NCBI GenBank assembly: GCA_016718525.1
Contig: JADKDD010000001.1
Location: forward strand, 1,426,001-1,490,000
DNA length: 64,000 nucleotides
Reading direction: 5' to 3'
Origin: Rhodocyclaceae bacterium
GTDB taxonomy: Bacteria; Pseudomonadota; Gammaproteobacteria; Burkholderiales; Rhodocyclaceae
In this document: positions 24,398 through 33,097 of the stretch, one piece after another
Position numbering within the stretch: position 1 is the stretch's first letter
Layout of the letters: every line of letters begins with the position of its first letter
The notes under the pieces: model-generated
Databases searched by the model: none
Told to the model about the DNA's origin: nothing
What the model saw: the letters and a program-made list of their open reading frames with translations, nothing else
Program-made: the position numbers and the translations under genes

Positions 24398-25093
24398 ATG
24401 ATCGAAATTCGCGAAATCGTTAAGGGCATCATTCAGGTCGTTATAAATCGACCGCCAGCCAACGCACTCAATATTGAAGCAATCCAGGATCTTGAATCCA
24501 AATTTGTCGACTTGGCAAGTAACCCGCCAGCTTATGGGGTAGTCTTTACCGGACACGGTGCGATTTTCTGCGCGGGAGTCGATACCCGTGCCTTTAACGG
24601 GTATGGCGGGCAACAACGCTTGGTGATGGCGCAGTCAATCACACGAATGACCGCTGCAATACTTTCATTACCGGTGCCGCTGGTCGCGGCAATCAACGGA
24701 CATGCGCTTGGCGGCGGATTGGTGTTGAGTTTGTGTTGCGATTGGCGAATTGCAAATGACGACCCGAAAATCAAACTCGGCCTTCCCGAGGCAGTCGCGG
24801 GCGTCGCATTTCCCGCTGGGCCGGTAGAAATACTTCACCACGAGCTTTCCGGTTCTGCGGTGCGACGGCTGACGCTTTCCAGTGAAACGATGTCACCTCA
24901 ATCGATGCAGACGCTCGGCGTAATAGACGAGGTATGTGCGCGTGACGACCTGCTTGAGCGCGCACATGAGCGCATTCGTGCATTTGCTGACCAACCCGGA
25001 TTTTCGATCGTCAAACGCCAAATTCGCGGGCCGCTTGCGGATAAAGTCAGCGCGCTCGCGCGAGAAGGAAGTGAGCCGTTCTGGACACCGTGA
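24398..25093 (+). CDS. Enoyl-CoA hydratase/isomerase family protein
   Basis: Crotonase-fold protein of 231 residues, a little shorter than the usual 255-265. The oxyanion-hole segments are HGAIFCAGVD (about 51-60) and INGHALGGGLVLSL (about 96-109), with KLGLPEAVAGVAFP further on. Such enzymes hydrate or isomerise enoyl-CoA in beta-oxidation or related pathways. The ATG at 24398 is used; an in-frame GTG lies 12 bases upstream. It stands divergently just outside the sulfatase/acyl-CoA cluster and could serve the same pathway. Confidence 0.85.
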   Translation: MIEIREIVKGIIQVVINRPPANALNIEAIQDLESKFVDLASNPPAYGVVFTGHGAIFCAGVDTRAFNGYGGQQRLVMAQSITRMTAAILSLPVPLVAAINGHALGGGLVLSLCCDWRIANDDPKIKLGLPEAVAGVAFPAGPVEILHHELSGSAVRRLTLSSETMSPQSMQTLGVIDEVCARDDLLERAHERIRAFADQPGFSIVKRQIRGPLADKVSALAREGSEPFWTP

Positions 25094-25204
25094 TGGTGGG
25101 CGCACTCGATCAAAAATTAATTGCACTCCAAAAACTCGACCCTGTCAGGTTGATTCAATCCCGAATCGAAAACTTCCGATGAACGGCTGGGTGTTTCCCC
25201 AGTC

Positions 25205-25233
25205 GTCAGTTGGTGCTGGCCAGACGCCGATAA
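25205..25233 (+). repeat. Dispersed 29-bp repeat, copy C
   Basis: GTCAGTTGGTGCTGGC followed by CAGACGCCGATAA. The hairpin stem is kept through a G-U type pair. It lies between the convergent enoyl-CoA hydratase and beta-propeller-like genes. Confidence 0.75.
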
Positions 25234-25251
25234 ACTCCCTAACGCCTGTCC

Positions 25252-26505
25252 TCAGACGACAGAAACCCGAGCCAATCGATCAAACGTTGTCCAATAAAAA
25301 TCCCGTCCCCAGCCGACGCTAGGAAAAACCACGCCTTGGCTGATCCCGCCAATTCTCGTTCGCCCTTTTTCTGAACCGGTTTCAATATCCAGTACGACGA
25401 CTTCTTCTCCGTGATTGTGGTAGTCGTTAGTCACCAATTCACCGGTATCGGAATACAAAATCATATGACTGGCACAGCCAAAAGACGATTTCTCCCATAA
25501 TGGACTTAATGCGTCTGTATCGAAATCGAACCGCCACGCTCGTAGAAACCGGTTGGAGGAATCGAAGGCGATGACAACGCGCCGTTGCAGATCGATCAAC
25601 GGCGGGTTGGTGATGCTGCCGCCTTTGATGCCCGAGATCGGGATGATCTGTGCGTCATTTGAATCGCTCAACGAAACACGGATCAAATTGTTCGGCGTTT
25701 GGCGCACACCGTTACCAATCATTTTGACCATGTAGGTGTGCTTGCCGTTGTCCATGAACCAGGCATTTTTGCCATCGATAACGGCGTCCCAACCGTACGT
25801 TTGGGTACTGCCGCCGATATAGTTGAAGCGCCACGCCTGATCAAAATCGAGCATGCCTGAAGCATCATTCCAGTGATAACGGAACGCGGTTTTAACACCG
25901 ATGACATAGACAGTGTTACCCACCGCCGAGAGCCTTGCGATACTCGGTTCAGGACATATCGTCGGCGGGCTGGCGGCTTGCATGGCTGACGTGTCTATTA
26001 CAGATAGCGTCGAATGCCCGACATCCGAAATGTCCTTGGTCACCAGCAGGCCGTTATCCAAAATTACAAAGGAGTTGTGGGGCCGATTGATTGGCAATTG
26101 AAAACTCGCCACCAGTTCGCAGGAGCGATTCAGGCGATGCGCATAGCGGCCATAGACCACGTACAAATCGCCGTTGAGATGCACGGCGATGCCACCCGGC
26201 CAGGCAGGGCCGCCCTGCAAGCGTGGTGATTTATAGATTGTTTTCAGGTTCTGGAAATCAACGCGCTCGACGCAGCAGGTGGTGGGCAACCCAAACTTGG
26301 AACGAACCATCGTATGAGTGAGCAAAAAAACCTCACCGGGATCGCCAAGCACGGTCATCGTTCCCATATGAATCTTGCGGACAATAGCCTTTAACTTTTC
26401 GCCGGGTTGGATATTCAGTCCGTTGCCAGACAACGGTGTTGAGAGTCGCGCCGGGCCGCCATCTTCACCTGGCCACGGGCTAGGGTAGTAGGCTTCTCCT
26501 GTCAT
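25252..26505 (-). CDS. Beta-propeller-like protein of unknown function
   Basis: A 417-residue protein made of repeated beta-strand blocks with Gly/Asp turns (such as HLNGDLYVVYGRYAHRL, then GNTVYVIGVKTAF and DTGELVTNDYHNHGEEV). This is the look of a six- or seven-bladed propeller of the lactonase/WD type. No signal peptide or catalytic motif was recognised. The ATG at 26505 lies four bases after the stop of the DUF1254 gene; the longer reading would overlap it. It is the last gene of the 20-gene cluster. Sugar or ester binding, or a lactonase role, would be guesses. Confidence 0.65.
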   Translation of the reverse strand: MTGEAYYPSPWPGEDGGPARLSTPLSGNGLNIQPGEKLKAIVRKIHMGTMTVLGDPGEVFLLTHTMVRSKFGLPTTCCVERVDFQNLKTIYKSPRLQGGPAWPGGIAVHLNGDLYVVYGRYAHRLNRSCELVASFQLPINRPHNSFVILDNGLLVTKDISDVGHSTLSVIDTSAMQAASPPTICPEPSIARLSAVGNTVYVIGVKTAFRYHWNDASGMLDFDQAWRFNYIGGSTQTYGWDAVIDGKNAWFMDNGKHTYMVKMIGNGVRQTPNNLIRVSLSDSNDAQIIPISGIKGGSITNPPLIDLQRRVVIAFDSSNRFLRAWRFDFDTDALSPLWEKSSFGCASHMILYSDTGELVTNDYHNHGEEVVVLDIETGSEKGRTRIGGISQGVVFPSVGWGRDFYWTTFDRLARVSVV

Positions 26506-26509
26506 AGTA

Positions 26510-27058
26510 TCAAGGCTGGTCGCAGCGCAACGTCCGGCGCGCGGGCTCGACAACAGACTTTTCTGTTTCGTAATTCCCGGTCAACACCCGCATCAACAAA
26601 AATCCCTGTGTTGATGGGGAAGCAATCAGTTTGCTACCAGTCGGTGTTACAGCAGATTTTGATTCTGGTCCGACCAACCACAGGTCAACTGGTGCACCGC
26701 CAGCTTGACGATCGTTGACGACGAAAAAGTTATCACTGTTGGCCGCATACAGAGCGATTGACCAGTAGCTCTTCAGCCCAGGATTGGCTGATACTCGCAC
26801 CGGACCTTTACTCAAGTCGAACACGCACATCGAGTACAACATATCGGGGCTGGGCATCACCACGTCACGCGAGGCTGCAGTAATCGGAGCAGAAAACGCG
26901 GCGCGGTTTTGCATATTCAGTGCTTGCGCCCGCGACCCATTCATCACCACCTGCATGATGAGTCGAGGTGCCGCCCAGATTGTCAGAAAATGAATTGCGA
27001 CGACGGCGGCGATAAAGATCAGCAGAGTTTTCATTCGCCCACTCATCAAGTCATTCAT
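26510..27058 (-). CDS. DUF1254-type protein
   Basis: A 182-residue protein with one N-terminal membrane segment (about 10-30). The DUF1254 core follows: MPSPDMLYSMCVFDLSKGPV, then LKSYWSIALYAANSDNFFVV. Its start overlaps the stop of the DUF1214 gene (ATGA), so the pair is translationally coupled. DUF1254 and DUF1214 are more often fused in one polypeptide in that order; here they are separate genes with DUF1214 first. Function is unknown; the membrane anchor suggests a periplasm-facing protein. Confidence 0.75.
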   Translation of the reverse strand: MNDLMSGRMKTLLIFIAAVVAIHFLTIWAAPRLIMQVVMNGSRAQALNMQNRAAFSAPITAASRDVVMPSPDMLYSMCVFDLSKGPVRVSANPGLKSYWSIALYAANSDNFFVVNDRQAGGAPVDLWLVGPESKSAVTPTGSKLIASPSTQGFLLMRVLTGNYETEKSVVEPARRTLRCDQP

Positions 27059-27654
27059 GGCTGACATTCGCCTATGGCAACGATGGACGGCGCTTGCAAA
27101 CTTGACGGCGCCGTCTGCAGTGAAGGCTCGGGGTTATACAGTCGAAGCGTCATTACCAAGCCCCGGTCACCCGGTGTGGGAACCCAATGCAGGCCGGCTG
27201 TTTCCCGCGCACCAGTCGTAAACGCGAAGTCACCCTTTTCGTCGAGTTGCGCAGATGTGCCGTTCAAGCTGTAATGACGATTCGGTGCATCGAATAAAAA
27301 CATGTCGTCAGCGTAGGCTGTGATACTCCACCAGCGCGCTTTGGGCGGCGCGCCGCTAACGCGGTAGGTGCACCGCGAACGCAAAGGCTTGCCGGCATCG
27401 TCGGTGGTGGCAACAAAATACATGGTCTCGGAGCGGCCCAAGGCAAGCAAAGCATTAACCGCGATTCCTGCACGCGTGTACATGTCCGCGTCGGTGCTAC
27501 CGGCACGAGTATTTGCCTTCCAGGCACCTACCTGGATCGAATCACCGCCGGACGGCATCTTTTTGACTGCCCACCAGGCTGAACCGATGCCCAGCACAAG
27601 CGCGGCAAAGCTCCAGACGAGGAACTCTGTAACACGCCGTAGTCGGCTCTTCAT
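27055..27654 (-). CDS. DUF1214-type membrane-anchored protein
   Basis: A 199-residue protein with an N-terminal membrane segment (FLVWSFAALVLGIGSAWWA). The DUF1214 beta-sandwich follows: ARWWSITAYADDMFL, then NRHYSLNGTSA and DRGLVMTLRLYNPEP. The ATG at 27654 (MKSRLRRV) puts basic residues just before the membrane segment; starts further upstream reach into the sulfatase. It overlaps the DUF1254 gene by four bases. Function is unknown. Confidence 0.78.
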   Translation of the reverse strand: MKSRLRRVTEFLVWSFAALVLGIGSAWWAVKKMPSGGDSIQVGAWKANTRAGSTDADMYTRAGIAVNALLALGRSETMYFVATTDDAGKPLRSRCTYRVSGAPPKARWWSITAYADDMFLFDAPNRHYSLNGTSAQLDEKGDFAFTTGARETAGLHWVPTPGDRGLVMTLRLYNPEPSLQTAPSSLQAPSIVAIGECQP

Positions 27655-27697
27655 CAGCGAGCCTGCGGTTTCCATATGGGAAGCATAAAGTGCGAAA

Positions 27698-29461
27698 TCA
27701 TTTACCAACTCTGCGTCGCCGCCAATACCAGATGCCGAAGACCAATAGCCCGATCCCCGCCACAATCCAAGGGGCGTTTCTCAGCAATTTCGGCAAATAG
27801 TAATTGTGAAACGCGTTGATCTGCACTTGCTCAATCGGGTCATAGTCCTCGGGCATGGCCAGCACACCGTTCGCCTTGGCGTAGGCAGCGTACTCACCCT
27901 GCAAGGACTTGAAGACGTCTTGGAATTTCGTTTGCAGATCGACCACTTCACCCGGATCGGTATCGATGTTATACAAGTGCCACTGGTTATCTCCCATCGG
28001 TTTCATGTTTTTCAAGAGTTTGAACTCACCTTTGTAAACCGCAACGTTGCCGGACAGTTCATAGAAAATCGCCTTGTCCGCGGCGTGCACTCGCTGCGTC
28101 TGCCCGGTAATGACCGGCAACATACTTTGACCGATCATGGGTTCGACCGGTTTGCCTTGGTAGTTTCCGTCGGTTTGTTTTGCGCCAGCCAGTGCCAATA
28201 AGGTCGGCGCAATGTCGGCGACATTGGTGAGTGTTGATTTGACCGCGCCGCGCGGCTCACCAGGTATCCCTGAAATAATCAATGGTACGCGGATACCACC
28301 TTCACCTGCCCAGAATTTGAACGTGTTCAACGGCGAAACAGCTGCCGCTGCCCAGCTAGGCCCAATAATCGAATACGCCCCCTTGCCGCCCAAACGGTCA
28401 ATCTCAGTCGAATAATTGGCGTCAATCCAGAGCTTGCCTGCCTTCACCGCAAATGGATCAGAACCCTCGGCACCATTGTCCGATAAAAAAATGAATACCG
28501 TATTGTCAAACTGACCACTTTCCTTGAGATAAGTAATCAGGCGACCGATCTCGTGATCCATCGCCTCGGCCATCCCTGCATAAACCTCCATGCGCCGCTC
28601 CTGATAGGCCTTGTCTGTCGCACTGAGCGCATTCCAGTCGTCCTGTGCCATCGCTTGCATCGGTGCATTCCTGGGAATCAAACCAAGTTCGACCGCCCGG
28701 TCGCGACGCTGTTGGCGTAACACCGTCCAACCGTCTTTGTATTTCCCTTTGTACTTGTCGACGAACGCTCTAGGCGCCTGGAGGGGGATGTGATTGGCCT
28801 GATAGGCGATATATGAAAAAAATGGTTTGCCGCTGGCTTGGGTCGCCTTGATGTACTCAATCGCCTTGTTGGTGAAAAAGGTGGACGAGTAAAAATCATC
28901 TGGTAAATCCGTTTCCTTGCCATTGTCGATGAAGTTAACGTGCTCTTTCAGTGTGGCATAAGGGCGTTTTTCATAATTGTCGGAGCCACTATCCGCCTGA
29001 ATAAATGACCGCTCGAAACCTCTCGCCAGCGGCGTGTTGTAGTCCTCGTGGCCCAGATGCCATTTGCCGGCAACTGAGGTGGCATAGCCGCTGTCGCGAA
29101 GCAAGCTGGCGACTGTCACCACGTGGGTCCCAAGCACGCCGGTATATCCCGGCTTGCCCAAATGAGAGCGCGGGATCGTCTCCGGCATATTGCCAACGCC
29201 GTTGCGATGATGGTCGACACCCGTCATCAAAACAGAACGCGTTGGCGCACAAGAGGCCGTGACATGAAAGTTCGAAAAACGCACGCCTTGCTTCGCCAGC
29301 GCATCCAGATTCGGCGTCGCCATCTCACCACCGAAGCTTCCGACATCACTGAAACCAAAATCATCGGCAATGATCAACATGATGTTTGGCCGTTTGAGAG
29401 TGTCGCCAAATGCGCTGGTTGAAACGAAAATTGCGACAAGAAAACATGCAATTATTTTCAT
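27698..29461 (-). CDS. Sulfatase, secreted or inner-membrane anchored
   Basis: A 587-residue type I sulfatase with an N-terminal signal peptide (cleavage near AFG at 19). Metal-ligand aspartates are at 33-34 (IADDFG). The formylglycine site CAPTR is at 71-75, a regular CxPxR. Further sulfatase blocks are GKWHLG and IFLSDNGAEG. A C-terminal membrane segment (about 565-580) followed by RRRR suggests anchoring with the enzyme in the periplasm. It hydrolyses a sulfate ester; the substrate is unknown. No formylglycine-generating enzyme or anaerobic maturase is in the window. Confidence 0.9.
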   Translation of the reverse strand: MKIIACFLVAIFVSTSAFGDTLKRPNIMLIIADDFGFSDVGSFGGEMATPNLDALAKQGVRFSNFHVTASCAPTRSVLMTGVDHHRNGVGNMPETIPRSHLGKPGYTGVLGTHVVTVASLLRDSGYATSVAGKWHLGHEDYNTPLARGFERSFIQADSGSDNYEKRPYATLKEHVNFIDNGKETDLPDDFYSSTFFTNKAIEYIKATQASGKPFFSYIAYQANHIPLQAPRAFVDKYKGKYKDGWTVLRQQRRDRAVELGLIPRNAPMQAMAQDDWNALSATDKAYQERRMEVYAGMAEAMDHEIGRLITYLKESGQFDNTVFIFLSDNGAEGSDPFAVKAGKLWIDANYSTEIDRLGGKGAYSIIGPSWAAAAVSPLNTFKFWAGEGGIRVPLIISGIPGEPRGAVKSTLTNVADIAPTLLALAGAKQTDGNYQGKPVEPMIGQSMLPVITGQTQRVHAADKAIFYELSGNVAVYKGEFKLLKNMKPMGDNQWHLYNIDTDPGEVVDLQTKFQDVFKSLQGEYAAYAKANGVLAMPEDYDPIEQVQINAFHNYYLPKLLRNAPWIVAGIGLLVFGIWYWRRRRVGK

Positions 29462-29583
29462 CTAAGCGCTCCGGTCGTGCTGTATCTGCGAGGGATAGGA
29501 GGCATAGACCGGTCCATGCCAGTCATGGACAGACCTGCTAACCGGCGAGACGTTGTTCACACCAACAAACAAATTTGGAAAAA

Positions 29584-30012
29584 TCACCTGCTCGCCACTG
29601 TCGCTACCAACCGGGAATCGGCCAGCGCTGCGGTACGATGATGAACAATAGCAAGATACTCCGGTGATTGAATCATTTTCAGGAACGCACCCTTGTTTGG
29701 GTATTGCACCAGCAGAACTTCGTCCCACGACTCGCCTGTTGGCGCAATCACAGAACAGTATGCATCGCCGACCCAAACGGGTTTGCCACCGACCCCAGCC
29801 AACAGCGGCATAACGTGTCGTGAGTAGGTGGCGTAGGCCTCTCGCCCGGTCTGGCCAGTCGCTCCTGCGTCGGTTGCGCCGGGTTTGTATGACGAAAACT
29901 CGCGAAAGCGCAGCAGGTTCAGCATGGTCACCGCAGTGTCGTTTGGAACGTTGTTGACAAGTGCGGCCAGACTTTCAGGCGAAGGGTGCAGCGAAGTAAC
30001 GAACGCGGTCAT
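29584..30012 (-). CDS. DUF1330 family protein
   Basis: A 142-residue ferredoxin-like-fold protein. DUF1330 features are VTMLNLLRFREFSSY, YATYSRHVMPLLAGVGGKPVWVG and DEVLLVQYPNKGAFLKMIQSPEYLAI. The ATG at 30012 overlaps the stop of the DUF3604 gene (ATGA) and has GAGGA upstream. A gene-poor 122 bases separates it from the sulfatase. Molecular function is not established; dimeric alpha-beta barrels of this group often bind small hydrophobic molecules. Confidence 0.8.
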   Translation of the reverse strand: MTAFVTSLHPSPESLAALVNNVPNDTAVTMLNLLRFREFSSYKPGATDAGATGQTGREAYATYSRHVMPLLAGVGGKPVWVGDAYCSVIAPTGESWDEVLLVQYPNKGAFLKMIQSPEYLAIVHHRTAALADSRLVATVASR

Positions 30013-31961
30013 GAGGATTTCCTCGGGTTGTACCAAATGGGCGACGTCCAGGCGCGCTCTTGGATCGTAGCAGGTACATTGGACGGGTGATCAACACCTA
30101 GTTTCATGGCATCGTACTGGCTATAACGGCAGACAGGATTTTCCAAAATACGGGCATAGTAAAAAGCCGGGACTGCCGGATCAAACTCCGGATCGTTCCA
30201 CGTTGTCGACAGTTCGGTGGCGCCCTTGTCTTTCGAGATACTGCAGTCTGTCAGATTGACCTTCGCACCGTTATTGGCGCAACGATGTGTGAGCGGATCG
30301 GGACGAATACCATCCGAGCAAACCACGTCATAGACTCGCTCCACTGCTTCGCCGCCACTGACCCAACCTTTAACTACCTGAATACGCTGCAACGGTGCCG
30401 AATTGGGATCGCGCACGCCATAAACCAGAAGCGATGGTACCTTGCCAGCGGAAGCCTGGCTCAGGTCGCCGCCCATCGGCACACCGTTGTCGTAGGCAAA
30501 CTTGATTGCATCGCTGCGCGTATGCAGATCGGTGGGGAAGTCGTAACCGGCAAACATTCGCGCCCGCACACGGGTGCCACTGGTGCCGAAGCTTTCCTTC
30601 CGTTTGAGTGCATCCCAAATCGCCTCGCGGGTGTTTTCCTCGGCCCAGACACCAGCCAATCCCCCGGGATTGACCACCGCCGGTTTGAAGTTGAGCATCT
30701 TGCTGACGATACCGCGCTTGATTCCCAGGCGTTGTTCAGGAAACGCGTCATTAATGCCGCCATGACCATTCCAGGTACTCTCTTGCGTGTCGCCAGGTGT
30801 GCCGTTGTGGTTGTCGGTGGCGGCGACGATACCGAACTTGAAGGGGTTAAATCCTAGCGCCTTTTCTTCAACCAAGCCCTTTTTAAGTATGTTGCGCACC
30901 ATGTCATTGTTCGCCACACACTTCGGCGCATGTTGTCCCCGCTCAGGGTTCACTTTCGCCTCTTCTGCCGTGCATGCCGGAAAGATATTCTCAAAGCCGC
31001 ATTGTTCGTCGGTAGTACCAATGCCGATGGTGCATTCAGAACCGCCTTTGGCCTGAAAAATCTCGATTAGCGCATCGTAGCGCGCCCGCAATGCCAGACT
31101 CTCTTTGGCTATTGGCGTCCCGTCGCTATTGTTTTCACCGAACATCAGCCCCCATGAAAAATTCGGGTTGTGCGGAATCGTCAGCACCTGACAGTCGCCC
31201 TTGCACTGCAGGTCGAGCCAGCGCAACAAATCTTCGGCAAATCCATCCATGGCGGAAAAAACATTGGTCGGAACTTTGTTGCCTCGGAATATCACGTTCC
31301 GATGGAGCATGCCGCCGTCTTGCAAGGTGGGGCTGTATTCAAAACCGTTAAAGGTTGTGAAGTAGCCGGGTTCGTAATGCTCCTCGGCGGCACGTTGATT
31401 GTCCTGCCACACGCCTTTTGCGCCATCAATGCATTTCGCACCGCGCTCGCCACACATGCTGTCGCTGTAGCGCGCCAGATTCTTGCCGTCTTGCTTGGCG
31501 TTGGCAAACAACAAGGGGAACATCAACAAGATCTGGTGCCGCATACCAAGGCAACTTGGTACCCAATAGCTGCCACTATTACGGTCAAAACACTGATGTA
31601 TCGTGCCCATGCCTTCGGCGTGGTCAGTGATCGCGGCGAAATCCAGCGGGACCAGCAGGCGCTGTTTTTGCCGCGATCCGGGCAATTCCACTTCTGCCCC
31701 TTTGGCAAACTCATAGGCACGGCGCGGGCCATAGCGTGCATCAAAAATATTGGCATCTGACGAAATCGCGGTATGCAAATGCAGTTCGCCGAAATAGGCA
31801 TTGCGTAAGGGGTTGGCTGCCGGACGCGGACGCGCTGCGGCTTTGGCGACGGATACTTCATCCATCGGATTTCGAACTTTGTACTCGAGATAGGCGAGCA
31901 CGACGCCGGCTGCCAAGGGCAGTCCGACAACAATCGTAATGATCACGCGCTTGAATTTCAT
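30009..31961 (-). CDS. DUF3604 protein, PHP-like predicted metallohydrolase
   Basis: A 650-residue protein with an N-terminal membrane anchor (about 5-25). The DUF3604 domain then starts at FGELHLHTAISSDANIF and includes AITDHAEGMG, IPHNPNFSWG and AATDNHNGTPG. These His/Asp clusters resemble the metal site of PHP phosphoesterases, so a periplasmic metal-dependent hydrolase is likely, though no substrate is established to my knowledge. The start at 31961 has a GAGGTGA ribosome site; the longer reading from 32036 would overlap the GST gene. DUF3604 genes often accompany sulfatases, as here. Confidence 0.82.
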   Translation of the reverse strand: MKFKRVIITIVVGLPLAAGVVLAYLEYKVRNPMDEVSVAKAAARPRPAANPLRNAYFGELHLHTAISSDANIFDARYGPRRAYEFAKGAEVELPGSRQKQRLLVPLDFAAITDHAEGMGTIHQCFDRNSGSYWVPSCLGMRHQILLMFPLLFANAKQDGKNLARYSDSMCGERGAKCIDGAKGVWQDNQRAAEEHYEPGYFTTFNGFEYSPTLQDGGMLHRNVIFRGNKVPTNVFSAMDGFAEDLLRWLDLQCKGDCQVLTIPHNPNFSWGLMFGENNSDGTPIAKESLALRARYDALIEIFQAKGGSECTIGIGTTDEQCGFENIFPACTAEEAKVNPERGQHAPKCVANNDMVRNILKKGLVEEKALGFNPFKFGIVAATDNHNGTPGDTQESTWNGHGGINDAFPEQRLGIKRGIVSKMLNFKPAVVNPGGLAGVWAEENTREAIWDALKRKESFGTSGTRVRARMFAGYDFPTDLHTRSDAIKFAYDNGVPMGGDLSQASAGKVPSLLVYGVRDPNSAPLQRIQVVKGWVSGGEAVERVYDVVCSDGIRPDPLTHRCANNGAKVNLTDCSISKDKGATELSTTWNDPEFDPAVPAFYYARILENPVCRYSQYDAMKLGVDHPSNVPATIQERAWTSPIWYNPRKSS

Positions 31962-31968
31962 CGATAGT

Positions 31969-33090
31969 TCACCTCGCCGGCAACGAATTTTGATCTGGGG
32001 TAACACGTAACCCATGGAGTTTAAGGCGCGGAACATTTAAGGCAAGCAGGGACGCACCGCCAAGTGGTGTCAACCAATCGCGCACGCTTTGCTGTTCGTC
32101 CGCAGACATCTGCTGGTAGACATCCTTTGCACGCTGCGCCATCCACAGCGTGTATGGCAAGGCCTTGCGGCGGAACCGCCCTGCCCCCATTGGCACCTCA
32201 ACATCCGCCAGACCACGCGGTAACGCTCGGTCGGGTGGTAGTGCCGGCAGCGCTGCTTTGACCTGTTGATTGATACCGTCGAGAAGCGGAATGAATTCGG
32301 CAAAAATGGCGCGAAACACCGGTGAGAGTGTGTCAGCAATGGCGTCATCAGTCAGTAGTACGGCATGGGTCTGGATCGGCGCCTTCGCCATGCGGGCTAT
32401 CCATGCACGCAGACATGGTCGCGGCGCAATCAGTTCGCGCGCCGGCCAAGGGTCGCGGCCGAGATGTCCGTACATGGTTCCAACAAGGCCGAAGTCGCCG
32501 ATGGTCGGGCGCTCACCAAACAAATAGGAATGCCGCGCGAAATGCTGTTCCAGCAAATCGAGCATCCCGGTCGTCCATTGATCCATCACCGCAAATTGCT
32601 CCGCCCGCACACCCACCGTGTGCAACATGCCGCGCAACGTGGCGGCGACCTTGGCCACCGCGCGCCGCTGCACAAAGGCCGGAAGTTTCGGCAGCAATGC
32701 GCTGCCGGCCTCGCGCTCAAACAAGGCGTAGTTTTCCGGATAACTCCAGCGTGTATGCATCGCAATCGGCACCCACCATTCATCACCCCAGGCTTCCATC
32801 AGGTAAGACGCAAAGCGTTGCACCGGCGTCGGTGGCACGACGGATGCATCCGGAAAACGCTGCTCGAGGTAATCAATGATCCGGCTGGAATCGTCAATCC
32901 ATTGTTGTTCAGGTGTCACTAACACCGGCATCACTACTGCACCTACTTTACGTTTGATCCGCCACATCAGTGTGGCCATATCGACGTCGCGATGAACAAA
33001 GGGAATCTGCTTGTAGTTCAAATAGCACAGCACCTTTCCGGTGAAATAGGAAAGGTGCCAGCCGTAAAGCGTGTAAGTTGAATTCGACAT
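31969..33090 (-). CDS. Glutathione S-transferase-like protein, long form
   Basis: A 373-residue protein, longer than the usual 200-230. The thioredoxin-like N-terminal domain (about 1-85) includes HLSYFTGKVLCYLNYKQIPF, then VMPVLV with the cis-proline and DSSRIIDYLEQRFP. An all-helical part follows with the YLFGERPTIGDFGL box. About 130 further C-terminal residues have no clear assignment. It starts seven bases before the tandem DsbA-like gene ends upstream and precedes DUF3604. A related long GST is at 39704-40753. Glutathione use is probable but unproven. Confidence 0.82.
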   Translation of the reverse strand: MSNSTYTLYGWHLSYFTGKVLCYLNYKQIPFVHRDVDMATLMWRIKRKVGAVVMPVLVTPEQQWIDDSSRIIDYLEQRFPDASVVPPTPVQRFASYLMEAWGDEWWVPIAMHTRWSYPENYALFEREAGSALLPKLPAFVQRRAVAKVAATLRGMLHTVGVRAEQFAVMDQWTTGMLDLLEQHFARHSYLFGERPTIGDFGLVGTMYGHLGRDPWPARELIAPRPCLRAWIARMAKAPIQTHAVLLTDDAIADTLSPVFRAIFAEFIPLLDGINQQVKAALPALPPDRALPRGLADVEVPMGAGRFRRKALPYTLWMAQRAKDVYQQMSADEQQSVRDWLTPLGGASLLALNVPRLKLHGLRVTPDQNSLPAR

Positions 33091-33097
33091 GGCCAGG

